Positions 9,538-17,691 of a stretch of DNA of 64,000 bases are shown here, in pieces (position 1 is the first letter of the stretch; every line of letters starts with the position of its first letter). The position numbers and the translations under genes were made by a program. Source of the DNA: Variovorax boronicumulans (GTDB lineage Bacteria; Pseudomonadota; Gammaproteobacteria; Burkholderiales; Burkholderiaceae_C). Where the stretch lies: positions 62,001-126,000 of the forward strand of contig NZ_VEDO01000004.1 of assembly GCF_007677875.1 (NCBI RefSeq), given 5' to 3'. The notes below the pieces were generated by a model. That model had not been told where the DNA came from and did not search any database. It was given only the letters and a program-made list of their open reading frames with translations.

Positions 9538-12030
9538 TCAGTGCCTCCAGGCCGGCGCGTGCATGGCCAGCAACAGCACGGCGCCCGTGGCGGCCGTGTA
9601 GTCCCACCAGAGCCGCGCGTTGTGCAATTCCACCCTGCGCCGGGACGACAGGTAGCCGGTCTGCCCGCGCGCGAGGGCATAGGCCACGAACACCGCACCC
9701 AGGGCCGTGTGCAGTACCGCGTAAGCCAGGCTGAAGGCCAGCATGGCACCGTAGGCATGTTCGCGTGGCGAAGGCATGCCGGGCAGCACACCGGCTGTGA
9801 GCAGCAGCGTGGCAGACAGCGCAGCAATGAGGGCAGACAGCAGGGCCAGCTGGCGCCCGCGCGCATCGCCGCGCGCGTTGGCGCGCCCGGCGTAGTGCAT
9901 GGCGCCACAGGCCAGGGCCAGCGCGGCGGCCCCGGCCAGCGGCGTTAACCAGCCGGCGTGCAGCCAGCGGGGCGGCGGCCAGCCCGGCGCCACGGTCGCC
10001 AGGTAGGCGTGGCCGAACAGCAGGGATACGAAGAAGCTGCCGTTGGCCACCAGCGTCCAGAGCAGACCCGCGCGGCCGGGGGCGCGGTCGACCACGTCGT
10101 GCACGGGAAGCAGCAGGCCCGCCCCCGCATCTACGGCGGCGGGATCTTGCCGCAGCCCGATGGACCACGCCCAGCACCAGAACAGCGCAAGCGCCAGCAG
10201 CGCCGCCGGCGGCGCGAGCGCGTACTTCTTCGTCAGCAGGGCCATGAACACACCACCGACGGCGAGGGCCGCCGCCAGCGGCAACCAGCTGGGGCGCGGC
10301 AGGCGGACCACGTGGGTGGGCTCGCCGCTGACGGGATCGCTCCCCAGGCTGCGCTGCTCGTCCACCTGCGTCTCGGCCAGCAGGCCTTCGCCCGCCGCTG
10401 CGCGCGCACCGAGGTCCGGCTCCGTCCACAGCGGCTCGGCGCCCGGTACGCGCGGCTGGCTCGCGAAGTTGTAGAAGGCCGGTGGTGTGGGCATGGCCCA
10501 TTCCAGCGTGGGGGCTCGCCAGGGATTCTGCGCGGTGATGCGGCCCAGGTAGGCGCTCACCACCAGGTCGATCAGCAGCAGGAAGAAGCCGATCGCCATC
10601 ACGAAGCTGCCAAGGGAGGACACCAGGTTCGGCAGATCCCAGCCCAGCCCGGTCACATAGCTGCCCACGCGCCGCGGCATGCCCAGCAGCCCGGTCAGGT
10701 GCATCGCGAAGAAGGTGGTGTTGAAGCCGACGAAGATGAGCCAGAACGCCCAGCTTCCCAGCCGCGGCAGCGTCTGCCGGCCGAACAGGTGCGGGAACCA
10801 GTAGTACACGCCCGCCAGGAACGGAAACAGAAAGCCGCCGACCAGCACGTAGTGCAGGTGCGCGACGACGAAATGCGTGTCGTGGGCCTGCCAGTTGAAC
10901 GGCACCAGCGCCAGCATCACACCCGTGAGCCCGCCGCAGACGAACACCACCAGGAAGCCCAGCAGCCACAGCATGGGCAGCGCCAGTTTCGGCCGGCCGT
11001 GCCAGAGCGTGGCGATCCAGGCGAACATCTGCACGGCCGTGGGGATGGCCACGAGCATGCTCGCGGCCGAGAAGAACACCAGCGCCAGGTGCGGGATGCC
11101 GACCGTGAACATGTGGTGCACCCACAGCCCGAAGCTGATGAAGGCCATGGCCACCACGCTGGCCAACACCCAGTTGCGGCCCACCAGCGGGCGCTGCGCG
11201 AAGGTGGGGATCAGCGTGGAGACGATGCCGGCCGCGGGCAGGAAGATGATGTAGACCTCCGGGTGCCCGAACAGCCAGAACAGGTGTTGCCAGAGCAGCG
11301 GGTCGCCGCCGCGCGCGGCGTCGAAGAAGGGCCAGCCGGCCGCGCGTTCGAGCTCCAGGATCAGGCTTCCGAGGATCAGCGGCGGAAATCCCACCAGCAT
11401 CATGCCGGCCGTGACCAGCATGTACCAGGCGAACAGCGGCATGTCCACGAGCCGCATGCCCGGCGCGCGCATGGTCAGGATGGTGACGATGATCTCCACC
11501 GCCGCGGCCACGGCCGAGATCTCCACGAAGGTGATGCCCAGCAGCCAGACATCGGCGTTCACGCCCGGCGTGTGCGTGGCGTTGGACAGCGGCGTGTACA
11601 TGAACCAGCCGCCATCGGGCGCCAGCCCGGCCGCCAGCGCGCCGAGCAGGATCAGCCCGCCCAGCAGGTAGCACCAGTAGCCGAAGGCGCCCAGGCGCGG
11701 GTAGGCCAGGTCGCGCGCGCCCAGCATCTTGGGCAAGAGGTAGATCGCGAAGCCCTCGATCAGCGGGATCGCGAACAGGAACATCATGATGGTCCCGTGC
11801 ATCGTGAAGACCTGGGCATACAGCGCATCGTCCAGGAAGGCCGATTGCGGCGTGGCCAGCTGGGCCCGGATCAGCATGGCCAGCACGCCGCCGACGAAGA
11901 AGAACAGCAGCGCCGTGGCGATGAAGCGCCGGCCCACGATGTTGTGGTTGACCGCCGAGAGCGAACGCCAGCCCCGGGGGTTGTGCCAGACCTGTTGCAG
12001 GCGGCGATGCAGCGCGACGGGGTGGTTCAT
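9538..12030 (-). CDS. Cytochrome c oxidase subunit I-III fusion, alternative aa3-type
   Basis: 830 residues. Residues 1 to about 540 are subunit I and about 590 to 830 are subunit III. Haem and copper ligands are all present: His78 (MHGTIM), His256 with Tyr260 (GHPEVY), His305-306 (WVHHMF), and His391 and His393 (VVAHLHYV). D-channel Asp107 (GARDLAYPR) and Glu258 are kept. The positions matching N121 and N139 of the Rhodobacter enzyme are Ile96 and Gly114, and the K-channel Lys362 position is Gln334 (IPTAVQMFAW). It sits in the inner membrane and receives electrons from CoxB. The ATG at 12030 overlaps the coxB stop (ATGA). I/III fusions are known in bacterial oxidases, but the channel substitutions are unusual. 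Confidence 0.93.
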   Translation of the reverse strand: MNHPVALHRRLQQVWHNPRGWRSLSAVNHNIVGRRFIATALLFFFVGGVLAMLIRAQLATPQSAFLDDALYAQVFTMHGTIMMFLFAIPLIEGFAIYLLPKMLGARDLAYPRLGAFGYWCYLLGGLILLGALAAGLAPDGGWFMYTPLSNATHTPGVNADVWLLGITFVEISAVAAAVEIIVTILTMRAPGMRLVDMPLFAWYMLVTAGMMLVGFPPLILGSLILELERAAGWPFFDAARGGDPLLWQHLFWLFGHPEVYIIFLPAAGIVSTLIPTFAQRPLVGRNWVLASVVAMAFISFGLWVHHMFTVGIPHLALVFFSAASMLVAIPTAVQMFAWIATLWHGRPKLALPMLWLLGFLVVFVCGGLTGVMLALVPFNWQAHDTHFVVAHLHYVLVGGFLFPFLAGVYYWFPHLFGRQTLPRLGSWAFWLIFVGFNTTFFAMHLTGLLGMPRRVGSYVTGLGWDLPNLVSSLGSFVMAIGFFLLLIDLVVSAYLGRITAQNPWRAPTLEWAMPTPPAFYNFASQPRVPGAEPLWTEPDLGARAAAGEGLLAETQVDEQRSLGSDPVSGEPTHVVRLPRPSWLPLAAALAVGGVFMALLTKKYALAPPAALLALALFWCWAWSIGLRQDPAAVDAGAGLLLPVHDVVDRAPGRAGLLWTLVANGSFFVSLLFGHAYLATVAPGWPPPRWLHAGWLTPLAGAAALALACGAMHYAGRANARGDARGRQLALLSALIAALSATLLLTAGVLPGMPSPREHAYGAMLAFSLAYAVLHTALGAVFVAYALARGQTGYLSSRRRVELHNARLWWDYTAATGAVLLLAMHAPAWRH

Positions 12031-12767
12031 GGCGTGCCCCCCGCCATGCGCGCAGCCCATGCCGCGGGCGCGTGGGCGTGCACTTCCATGGGCATGCGCG
12101 CGTGGCCTGTGCCGCAGTATTCGGCACAGACACCGCGGTAGATGCCTGGTGCATCGGCCTGCAGTCGGACGACGTTGGTGCGGCCCGGGATCGTGTCGAT
12201 CTTGCCGCCCAGCCGCGGCACCCAGAAGCCATGGATCACGTCCACCGTGCCCACGCGCACGTCGACGGGCTGGCCGGCCGGTATGTCGATGCGGTTGGGC
12301 TGCGTGGCTGCGAGCGGATGGGCAGGGTAGTGCACGTCCCACTGCCACTGGCGCGCCGTGACCTCCACCGTGAAGACAGGGGCCGCGCCCGGCAGGGGCA
12401 GCAAGGCGTGGCCCGCGCGCAAACCCCACAGCAGCAGCGCACCGATCGCCACGCCCGGCAGCAGCAGCCCACCGCCGAGCAGCCAGGCGCGCTCGGCACG
12501 CGGCGTGGGCATCGCGCCGTGCCGGCGCCGCAACGCGGCCGCCAGGCCCAGCGCCGTCATGCCGAGCGTGAGCGCACTGGCACTCCAGAACATCCACCAC
12601 CAGACCTTTGCGATGGGCGCGGCGCCCGGGCCGGCTGGGTCCAGCGCGGACAGCGGGCCGCCTGTACCGCAACCGGCCAGCAGCGCGGTGGCGCACAGGG
12701 CCACGGCGTGTGCGCCGGCAGCGCGCCGCGCCGCGCGCCTTCTACAGTGGAGGGCAGCATGAAGCAT
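12027..12767 (-). CDS. coxB: Cytochrome c oxidase subunit II (CuA), lipoprotein
   Basis: 246 residues. It has a basic N-terminus and a hydrophobic stretch ending in lipobox LLAGC (Cys33), then two membrane helices and a cupredoxin domain. CuA ligands are visible: the His in VIHGFW, then C-AEY-C-GTGH-ARM, giving Cys, Cys, His and Met. It passes electrons from cytochrome c to subunit I. No fused cytochrome c domain is present. The start at ATG 12767 is the best available but has only a weak ribosome site, and it overlaps the start of the divergent DUF2231 gene by nine bases. It is the first gene of the oxidase set, so the promoter must lie inside the neighbouring gene. Confidence 0.88.
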   Translation of the reverse strand: MLHAALHCRRRAARRAAGAHAVALCATALLAGCGTGGPLSALDPAGPGAAPIAKVWWWMFWSASALTLGMTALGLAAALRRRHGAMPTPRAERAWLLGGGLLLPGVAIGALLLWGLRAGHALLPLPGAAPVFTVEVTARQWQWDVHYPAHPLAATQPNRIDIPAGQPVDVRVGTVDVIHGFWVPRLGGKIDTIPGRTNVVRLQADAPGIYRGVCAEYCGTGHARMPMEVHAHAPAAWAARMAGGTP

Positions 12768-13241
12768 TACGCCGATCCCATTCCGCACGGCACGACGACC
12801 AGCGTGCACTTCTTCGGCCATCCCGCGCACGCGATGCTGGTGCCGTTCCCGATCGCCTTCCTGGTCAGCGTGTTGGCCAGCGACCTGGCCTGGTGGTACT
12901 TCAGTGATCCCTTCTGGGCCCGCATGTCGCTGTGGCTCGCCGGCGGCGGCGCGCTGACCGGCATCGCGGCCGGCCTGGTCGGCACGGCCGAGCTGCTGGC
13001 CGTGCGCGACATCCGCCGCCGCGCTGCGGCTTGGAGCCATTTCGTCGTGGCCGTGATGCTGCTGTCGGTGGGCATGGCCAACTGGGGCCTGCGGCTGGAC
13101 GATGCCGAGGCGGCCATCGTGCCCATGGGGATGTACCTGTCCGGCCTCGGGGTGCTGCTGGTGGGCGTGGCGGGCTGGCTGGGCGGGACGCTGGTGTTCG
13201 AGCATCGGGTGGGCGTCCTCAACGAAGACGAGGAAGACTGA
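12759..13241 (+). CDS. DUF2231 membrane protein
   Basis: 160 residues with four predicted membrane helices. The N-terminal FFGHPAHAMLVPFPIAF is the hallmark of DUF2231, whose conserved HPxHxxLVxFPI motif may bind haem or metal. GGAGGG at 12750-12753 region precedes the ATG at 12759 as ribosome site. It is divergent from coxB with overlapping start codons, and overlaps the convergent CopD-like gene by 23 bases at its end. The molecular role is unknown. Position next to an oxidase suggests a respiratory or haem-related job (inference). Confidence 0.85.
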   Translation: MKHYADPIPHGTTTSVHFFGHPAHAMLVPFPIAFLVSVLASDLAWWYFSDPFWARMSLWLAGGGALTGIAAGLVGTAELLAVRDIRRRAAAWSHFVVAVMLLSVGMANWGLRLDDAEAAIVPMGMYLSGLGVLLVGVAGWLGGTLVFEHRVGVLNEDEED

Positions 13242-13680
13242 AGGGCCACGTGGGCTGGGCCAGCACCAGCCACAGCACGCCGAGGATCAGCGCCAGCGGC
13301 AGCCCCGCCATGGCCAGCAGCAGCCCGGCGTGCCAGCCGCGCGGTTGCTCGCGCAATACCAGGATCAGCTTGCCGCAGCCGGCGTGGAACAGGACCATGG
13401 CCGCCACCAGCGTGAGCTTGGCGAAGAACCAGGGCGCATAGACATTCATGAGGTGGATCAGCGCCGTTCCCGACGCCACGGCCAGCACAGCGGCCGGCGA
13501 GGCCAGTGCGATGTAGACGAAGCGCATCGCTGCGCGCAGCCGGTGCCGCGCGACGCGGCCGTGGGTCGACGGGACCAGCGCTAGCAAGGGTGGCAGGGCC
13601 AGCAGGCTGGCGCACCAGGTCAACAGCGCAGCCAGGTGCACAAACTTGATCCAGGGCATCCAGACGGCGAGCAGATCCAT
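13219..13680 (-). CDS. CopD/HemJ-like small membrane protein
   Basis: 153 residues with four predicted membrane helices. The first helix begins MPWIKFVHLAALLTW, matching the conserved WxKxxH start of the CopD/HemJ superfamily, where the His binds haem. Another His lies in ALIHLMNVYAPWFFAKL. It could be a HemJ-type protoporphyrinogen oxidase or a copper-uptake-like protein, and sequence alone does not decide. The end overlaps the DUF2231 gene on the other strand by 23 bases. Confidence 0.72.
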   Translation of the reverse strand: MDLLAVWMPWIKFVHLAALLTWCASLLALPPLLALVPSTHGRVARHRLRAAMRFVYIALASPAAVLAVASGTALIHLMNVYAPWFFAKLTLVAAMVLFHAGCGKLILVLREQPRGWHAGLLLAMAGLPLALILGVLWLVLAQPTWPFSLPRLR

Positions 13681-13707
13681 GCGGCATTCGGGGCGGTGCC
13701 GACGGTT

Positions 13708-13727
13708 GCCCGGCCGATGGGCCGGGC
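13708..13727. other. Strong hairpin between folA and the CopD-like gene
   Basis: GCCCGGCC (13708-13715) and GGCCGGGC (13720-13727) form a perfect 8-bp stem with a GATG loop. It sits in the 156-base gap downstream of folA and upstream of the CopD-like gene, both on the minus strand. There is no T run on either side, so it is not a classic terminator. It may stabilise or attenuate a transcript. Confidence 0.4.
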
Positions 13728-13836
13728 GCGCTTGTTGTGGTGGGTCTGGCGCGTGCCGATGGCGGTCCGCACAGTCTCGCGTCACCAAGGCGCGCGCTTC
13801 CAGCGGCCCGTGCGCCGCCTGGAGGTCGGAGCGGGA

Positions 13837-14346
13837 CTACAGGCCCGTTGCCGTGAGCGCGCTGTTGCGGTAGTGCACGAAACTGAAGGCCAGGCCCGAG
13901 GCCGAGACATGGCGCTCGCGCGCGACCTCGGTCCAGGCCGCGTCCAGGCGCGGCGCAAAGGCATCGCCTTCGAACTTCGCCTCGATCTCGGTCACCACCG
14001 CCGTGCTGGCCAGCGGCAGCGCCTGCGCATAGACATCGGCACCGCCTGTGACCCAGACCTTGGCGTCTGCCGGGCACAGGCCCATGGCCTGGTCGAGCGA
14101 TGCCGCGCGCAGCGCGCCGTCGGCCTGCCAGTCGGGGTGGCGCGTCAGCACGATGTTGATGCGGCCCGGCAGAGGCCGGAACTTGGGCGGCAGCGAATCC
14201 CAGGTCTTGCGGCCCATGACCACTGGGCAGCCCATGGTCGTGGCCTTGAAGTGCGCCATGTCCTCGGGCAGGCGCCAGGGCAGGGTGTTGTGGTAGCCGA
14301 TGACGCCACCTTCGGCCTGGGCCCAGATCAGGTGCAGTGTGGGCAT
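13837..14346 (-). CDS. folA: Dihydrofolate reductase
   Basis: 169 residues. Reduces dihydrofolate to tetrahydrofolate with NADPH in the cytoplasm. It shows the substrate-loop IWAQAEGGVIGYHNTLPW, the catalytic acidic residue in LPEDMAHFK, the NADPH-binding VVMGRKTWDSLP, and VWVTGGADVYAQALP near the middle. The start is ATG 14346. It lies 9 bases downstream of thyA on the same strand, the usual thyA-folA pairing, in which the synthase produces the dihydrofolate that FolA recycles. Confidence 0.96.
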   Translation of the reverse strand: MPTLHLIWAQAEGGVIGYHNTLPWRLPEDMAHFKATTMGCPVVMGRKTWDSLPPKFRPLPGRINIVLTRHPDWQADGALRAASLDQAMGLCPADAKVWVTGGADVYAQALPLASTAVVTEIEAKFEGDAFAPRLDAAWTEVARERHVSASGLAFSFVHYRNSALTATGL

Positions 14347-14355
14347 GTCAGTGCC

Positions 14356-15168
14356 TCAGACGGCCACCGGCGCCTTGATGGCCGGGTGCGGGTCGTAGCC
14401 CTCGATGGCGAAGTCTTCGTACCGGTAGTCGAAGATCGAATCGGGCTTGCGCAGGATCTTCAGCAGGGGGTAGGGACGCGGCGCGCGCGAGAGCTGCAGT
14501 TCGACCTGCTCCACATGGTTGCTGTAGATGTGGCAGTCGCCACCGGTCCAGATGAAGTCGCCGACCTCCAGGTCGCACTGCTGGGCCAGCATGTGCGTGA
14601 GCAGCGCGTAGCTGGCGATGTTGAAGGGCACGCCCAGGAAGATGTCGGCGCTGCGCTGGTAGAGCTGGCAGCTGAGCTTGCCCTCGGCCACGTAGAACTG
14701 GAAGAAGGCGTGGCAGGGCATCAGCGCCATCTTCGAGAGGTCGGCCACGTTCCAGGCACTCACGATGATGCGGCGCGAGTCGGGGTTGCTCTTGAGCTGC
14801 TTTACGACCTCGGCGATCTGGTCGATGTGGCCGCCATCGGGCGTGGGCCAAGAGCGCCATTGCACGCCGTAGACCGGACCCAGGTCGCCGTCTTCGCGGG
14901 CCCACTCGTCCCAGATCGACACGCCGCGCTCCTTGAGCCAGTTGTTGTTGGACGAACCGGTCAGGAACCACAACAGCTCCACGATGATGGATTTGAGGTG
15001 CACCTTCTTCGTCGTCACGAGCGGGAAGCCCTCGGACAGGTCGAAGCGCATCTGGTGGCCGAACACGCTTTTGGTGCCCGTGCCGGTGCGGTCGCCCTTG
15101 GCCACGCCATGGGTGTGCACGTGGCGCATGAAGTCTTCGTACTGGGAGCGGATGGGAAAGGTGGACAT
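14356..15168 (-). CDS. thyA: Thymidylate synthase
   Basis: 270 residues. Makes dTMP from dUMP with methylene-tetrahydrofolate. Key motifs are [20 protein letters not shown], the catalytic Cys in [13 protein letters not shown], and the dUMP-binding [17 protein letters not shown]. The length fits the short E. coli-type enzyme. It is followed by folA. The ATG at 15168 ([14 protein letters not shown]) lies 12 bases after the ccdB stop on the same strand, so the toxin-antitoxin pair lies directly upstream. Confidence 0.97.
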   Translation of the reverse strand: MSTFPIRSQYEDFMRHVHTHGVAKGDRTGTGTKSVFGHQMRFDLSEGFPLVTTKKVHLKSIIVELLWFLTGSSNNNWLKERGVSIWDEWAREDGDLGPVYGVQWRSWPTPDGGHIDQIAEVVKQLKSNPDSRRIIVSAWNVADLSKMALMPCHAFFQFYVAEGKLSCQLYQRSADIFLGVPFNIASYALLTHMLAQQCDLEVGDFIWTGGDCHIYSNHVEQVELQLSRAPRPYPLLKILRKPDSIFDYRYEDFAIEGYDPHPAIKAPVAV

Positions 15169-15180
15169 GGCGGTGTGGGT

Positions 15181-15495
15181 TCAGTAGGCGCCGAACACGG
15201 CGTCCAGCGCGTCCTGGATTTCGTGTTGCTGCGGCTTCAGGCTCGCCACAGGCGTGCGCAGCCACTCGCGCGGAAAGGTTGCCATGGTCGGCGTGTCGAG
15301 CACAACCTCGCGAGCGTTCACGGTGAAGGCGGGGTGCACACGTTCCAGGCGGCGCCCGTGGACGCGCACATCGCGCAGCGGAATCACGATCCGCGTGTCG
15401 ACGCCACCCAGGTGGTCGTTCTGCACGTCGAGCACGAAGGGCGTGTGCTTGTGCTCCGATTTTTCCGGGTTGGCGTACACGTCGTACCGGGCCAT
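15181..15495 (-). CDS. ccdB: CcdB-family toxin
   Basis: 104 residues. The start MARYDVYANP and the core FVLDVQNDHLGGVDTRIVIPL match CcdB, which poisons DNA gyrase and is neutralised by CcdA. The C-terminal end in F-plasmid CcdB carries the gyrase-binding Trp-Gly-Ile, whereas here it is ALDAVFGAY, so activity cannot be assumed. The start is ATG 15495, one base after the ccdA stop codon, as expected for a coupled antitoxin-toxin operon. Confidence 0.85.
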   Translation of the reverse strand: MARYDVYANPEKSEHKHTPFVLDVQNDHLGGVDTRIVIPLRDVRVHGRRLERVHPAFTVNAREVVLDTPTMATFPREWLRTPVASLKPQQHEIQDALDAVFGAY

Positions 15496-15496
15496 C

Positions 15497-15790
15497 TCAC
15501 GCGGCCTTCTTCTTGCCGGCATCTTCCTGGCGGCCATCGCCCAGACCGCGCGCGAACGTGCGGTACTGGGCGCCCCAAATGCCCTCGCGCCGAATGCGGG
15601 CGTTGTAGTCGTCAATGGCGTCCTGGTTGCGCTCCTGCCAGCCTTCCCAATAGCGGCGCTCGACCTCCTTGGCAAGCAGGGCATCCACGGTCTCCGAGAC
15701 GTTCATACCCAGTTCGCGGGCCATCTCCAGGACCTTGCTGTTCAAGGACAGGTTGGTGGCCTTCTTCGGGGCTTTGTCGAAACGCACCAT
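15497..15790 (-). CDS. ccdA: CcdA-family antitoxin
   Basis: 97 residues. The N-terminal half (KKATNLSLNSKVLEMARELG, then MNVSETVDALL) is a ribbon-helix-helix DNA-binding domain. The Trp/Arg-rich tail (RRYWEGWQERNQDAI) is the toxin-wrapping region typical of CcdA. It has an extension of about 25 residues ending in Lys-Lys-Lys-Ala-Ala. ATG 15790 is chosen because AGGAG lies at the right distance. It is the first gene of the pair, with a likely autoregulatory operator just upstream. Confidence 0.87.
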   Translation of the reverse strand: MVRFDKAPKKATNLSLNSKVLEMARELGMNVSETVDALLAKEVERRYWEGWQERNQDAIDDYNARIRREGIWGAQYRTFARGLGDGRQEDAGKKKAA

Positions 15791-15835
15791 GGCAACTCCT
15801 GCGCAACAAACATGCGCAGATTTTAGGCGCATGGG
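15791..15835 (-). promoter_or_regulatory. Probable ccdAB promoter/operator
   Basis: The 45 bases between the FAD-oxidase stop and the ccdA start hold two copies of the palindrome TGCGCA (15800-15805 and 15813-15818, 13 bases apart) and a related GGCGCAT at 15827-15832. On the minus strand, TAAAAT next to the repeats could serve as -10, with no convincing -35. Repeated short palindromes in front of a ribbon-helix-helix antitoxin are typical autoregulatory sites. The role is inferred. Confidence 0.45.
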
Positions 15836-17293
15836 TCAGGCCTGCAGCACCCGCCCCGGGTTCATGCGGTTCTCCGGGTCCAGCGCGCCCTTGATCGCGC
15901 GCATGAGCTTCATCGCCACGGGCGACTTGTAGTGCGGCAGCTTGTGCTGCTTCAAGCTCCCCACGCCGTGCTCGGCCGAGATCGAGCCGTCGAAGGCCTT
16001 GACCGCGTCGAACACCAGCGTGTTGATGTGCTCCTCCTGCGCAGCCAGGAAGGCCCGGGCATCGACGCCTTCGGGCGCTTGCACGTTGTAGTGCAGGTTG
16101 CCGTCGCCCAGGTGGCCGAAGTCCACCATGCGCACGCCGGGGATCTTCTCGGCCAGCAGTGCATCGGTCGTGCGCACGAATTCGGGGATGCGCGAGACCG
16201 GGATCGAGATGTCGTGCTTGACGTTGAGCCCTTCCTCGACCTGCGCCAGCGTGATGCTCTCGCGCACGTGCCAGAGCGCGCGCGCCTGCGTGAGGTTCTC
16301 GGCGATCACCGCGTCGCTGACGCACCCGGCCTCGAACGCGATTTCGAGCAGCTTTTCGAAACGGCTGCGCGCGTGCTCTTCCGACTCGTCGTCGGAGTTC
16401 TCCAGCAGCACGCACCAGGGCGTCTCGTCGGCAGCCTCCGGTGCGGCCGTGACGAAGGGCACACGCTGCTGTGGGAAGTGCTTGGCCACCAGGCTCAGCG
16501 CGAAGCGGCCCATGACCTCGAAGCCCGTGAGGCCCGCGCCCAGCGTGCGGTGCGCCAGGCCCAGCAGTTCCACGGCGTGCTCCATCGAAGGCACGGCAGC
16601 CCAGGCCGTCAGCTGCACGGCCGGCAGCGGGTAGAGCTTCATGGTCGCGGCGGTGATGATGCCCAGCGTGCCCTCGGCGCCCACGAACAGGTCGCGCAGG
16701 TCGTAGCCGGTGTTGTCCTTGCGCAGGCCGGTGAGGCCGCTCCAGACCTCGCCCTCGGCCGTCACGACCTCCAGGCCCAGGCACAGCTCGCGCGTGTTGC
16801 CATAACGCACGACCTGGGTGCCGCCGGCGTTGGTCGAGAGGTTGCCGCCGATCGTGCAGCTGCCCTCGGCGCCCAGGCTCAGCGGGAACAGGAAGCCCTC
16901 CTTCTCGGCGATCTCCTGCAGCGACTGCAGCACGCAGCCGGCTTCCACCGTGATCGTGAGGTTGGCCGGGTCGATCGCGCGCACGGCGTTCATGCGCCTG
17001 GTCGACAGCACGACCTGGCGGCCGCTCGCGTCGGGCGTGGAGCCGCAGACCAGGCCGGTGTTGCCGCCCTGCGGCACGATGCTGACGCCGGCCGCTGCGC
17101 AGGCCTTCACCACCGCTGCCACCTGTTCGGTGCTGGCAGGCCGCACCACGGCCAGTGCCTTGCCGCGCTCGCGCTTGCGCCAGTCCTGCTCCCAGGCCGA
17201 GAGGTCGCCATCGGCGAGCACATGGGCGTCGCCGACGATGGCGCGCAGAGAGTCGAGCAGGGCAGCGGTCATGGAATCGGGGTCCTCGTTCAT
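15836..17293 (-). CDS. FAD-binding oxidase, D-lactate/2-hydroxyacid dehydrogenase-like
   Basis: 485 residues. The N-terminal PCMH-type FAD domain shows VVRPASTEQVAAVV, VPQGGNTGLV and GSCTIGGNLSTNAGGTQ. The C-terminal domain carries FGHLGDGNLHYN and the closing ISAEHGVG motif. This pattern fits the GlcD/D-lactate/D-2-hydroxyglutarate dehydrogenase family. The substrate is not resolved. ATG 17293 (MNEDPDSM) overlaps the stop of the upstream DUF2069 gene (ATGA). A second possible start is ATG 17272. Confidence 0.9.
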   Translation of the reverse strand: MNEDPDSMTAALLDSLRAIVGDAHVLADGDLSAWEQDWRKRERGKALAVVRPASTEQVAAVVKACAAAGVSIVPQGGNTGLVCGSTPDASGRQVVLSTRRMNAVRAIDPANLTITVEAGCVLQSLQEIAEKEGFLFPLSLGAEGSCTIGGNLSTNAGGTQVVRYGNTRELCLGLEVVTAEGEVWSGLTGLRKDNTGYDLRDLFVGAEGTLGIITAATMKLYPLPAVQLTAWAAVPSMEHAVELLGLAHRTLGAGLTGFEVMGRFALSLVAKHFPQQRVPFVTAAPEAADETPWCVLLENSDDESEEHARSRFEKLLEIAFEAGCVSDAVIAENLTQARALWHVRESITLAQVEEGLNVKHDISIPVSRIPEFVRTTDALLAEKIPGVRMVDFGHLGDGNLHYNVQAPEGVDARAFLAAQEEHINTLVFDAVKAFDGSISAEHGVGSLKQHKLPHYKSPVAMKLMRAIKGALDPENRMNPGRVLQA

Positions 17294-17682
17294 TCGCCGG
17301 TGGCGGCGGCCAGCCGGGCATTGCGAAAGCGCAGCCGCACGTGCATGGCGCAGGCCGCGAACAGCAGCAGGCACAGCAGCACCTGGGCCGCGGCGCACCA
17401 GCGGCCGGCCGGCAGCGGATCGCTCCAGGCGCGCACCACGCCTTCGGTGAAGTACAGCCAGATGAGCAGGCTCAGCCAGCGGTAGGTGTACATGCGGTTC
17501 TTGAGCAGGCCGGTCAGCGGGATGCACAGCGGCAGCACCTTGAGCACGAGCCAGCTGCCGCCCGCGCGCAGCGGCGCCAGCCAGAGTTCCCAGGCCAGGC
17601 CCAGCACGACCATGGCCAGCAGGCTCGCGACGGCGATGCGGCGGGTCCAGGCGACGGCAGGTTCAAGGGGGGCGCTGGGCAT
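17290..17682 (-). CDS. DUF2069 membrane protein
   Basis: 130 residues with four predicted membrane helices. LKVLPLCIPLTGLLKNRMYTY and LLIWLYFTEGVVRA are the conserved core of DUF2069 proteins. The function is unknown. It is co-transcribed with the FAD oxidase through a 4-base overlap. The ATG at 17682 faces the start of the YihY-type gene only about ten bases away, so the two promoters must overlap each other's 5' ends. Confidence 0.85.
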   Translation of the reverse strand: MPSAPLEPAVAWTRRIAVASLLAMVVLGLAWELWLAPLRAGGSWLVLKVLPLCIPLTGLLKNRMYTYRWLSLLIWLYFTEGVVRAWSDPLPAGRWCAAAQVLLCLLLFAACAMHVRLRFRNARLAAATGE

Positions 17683-17691
17683 GGGGCTGGC

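Noticed and set aside
9958-12141. 727-codon open frame on the plus strand
   Set aside because: It is the antisense of the clear oxidase subunit I/III gene; rich in Gln, His, Arg and Glu with no fold signal.
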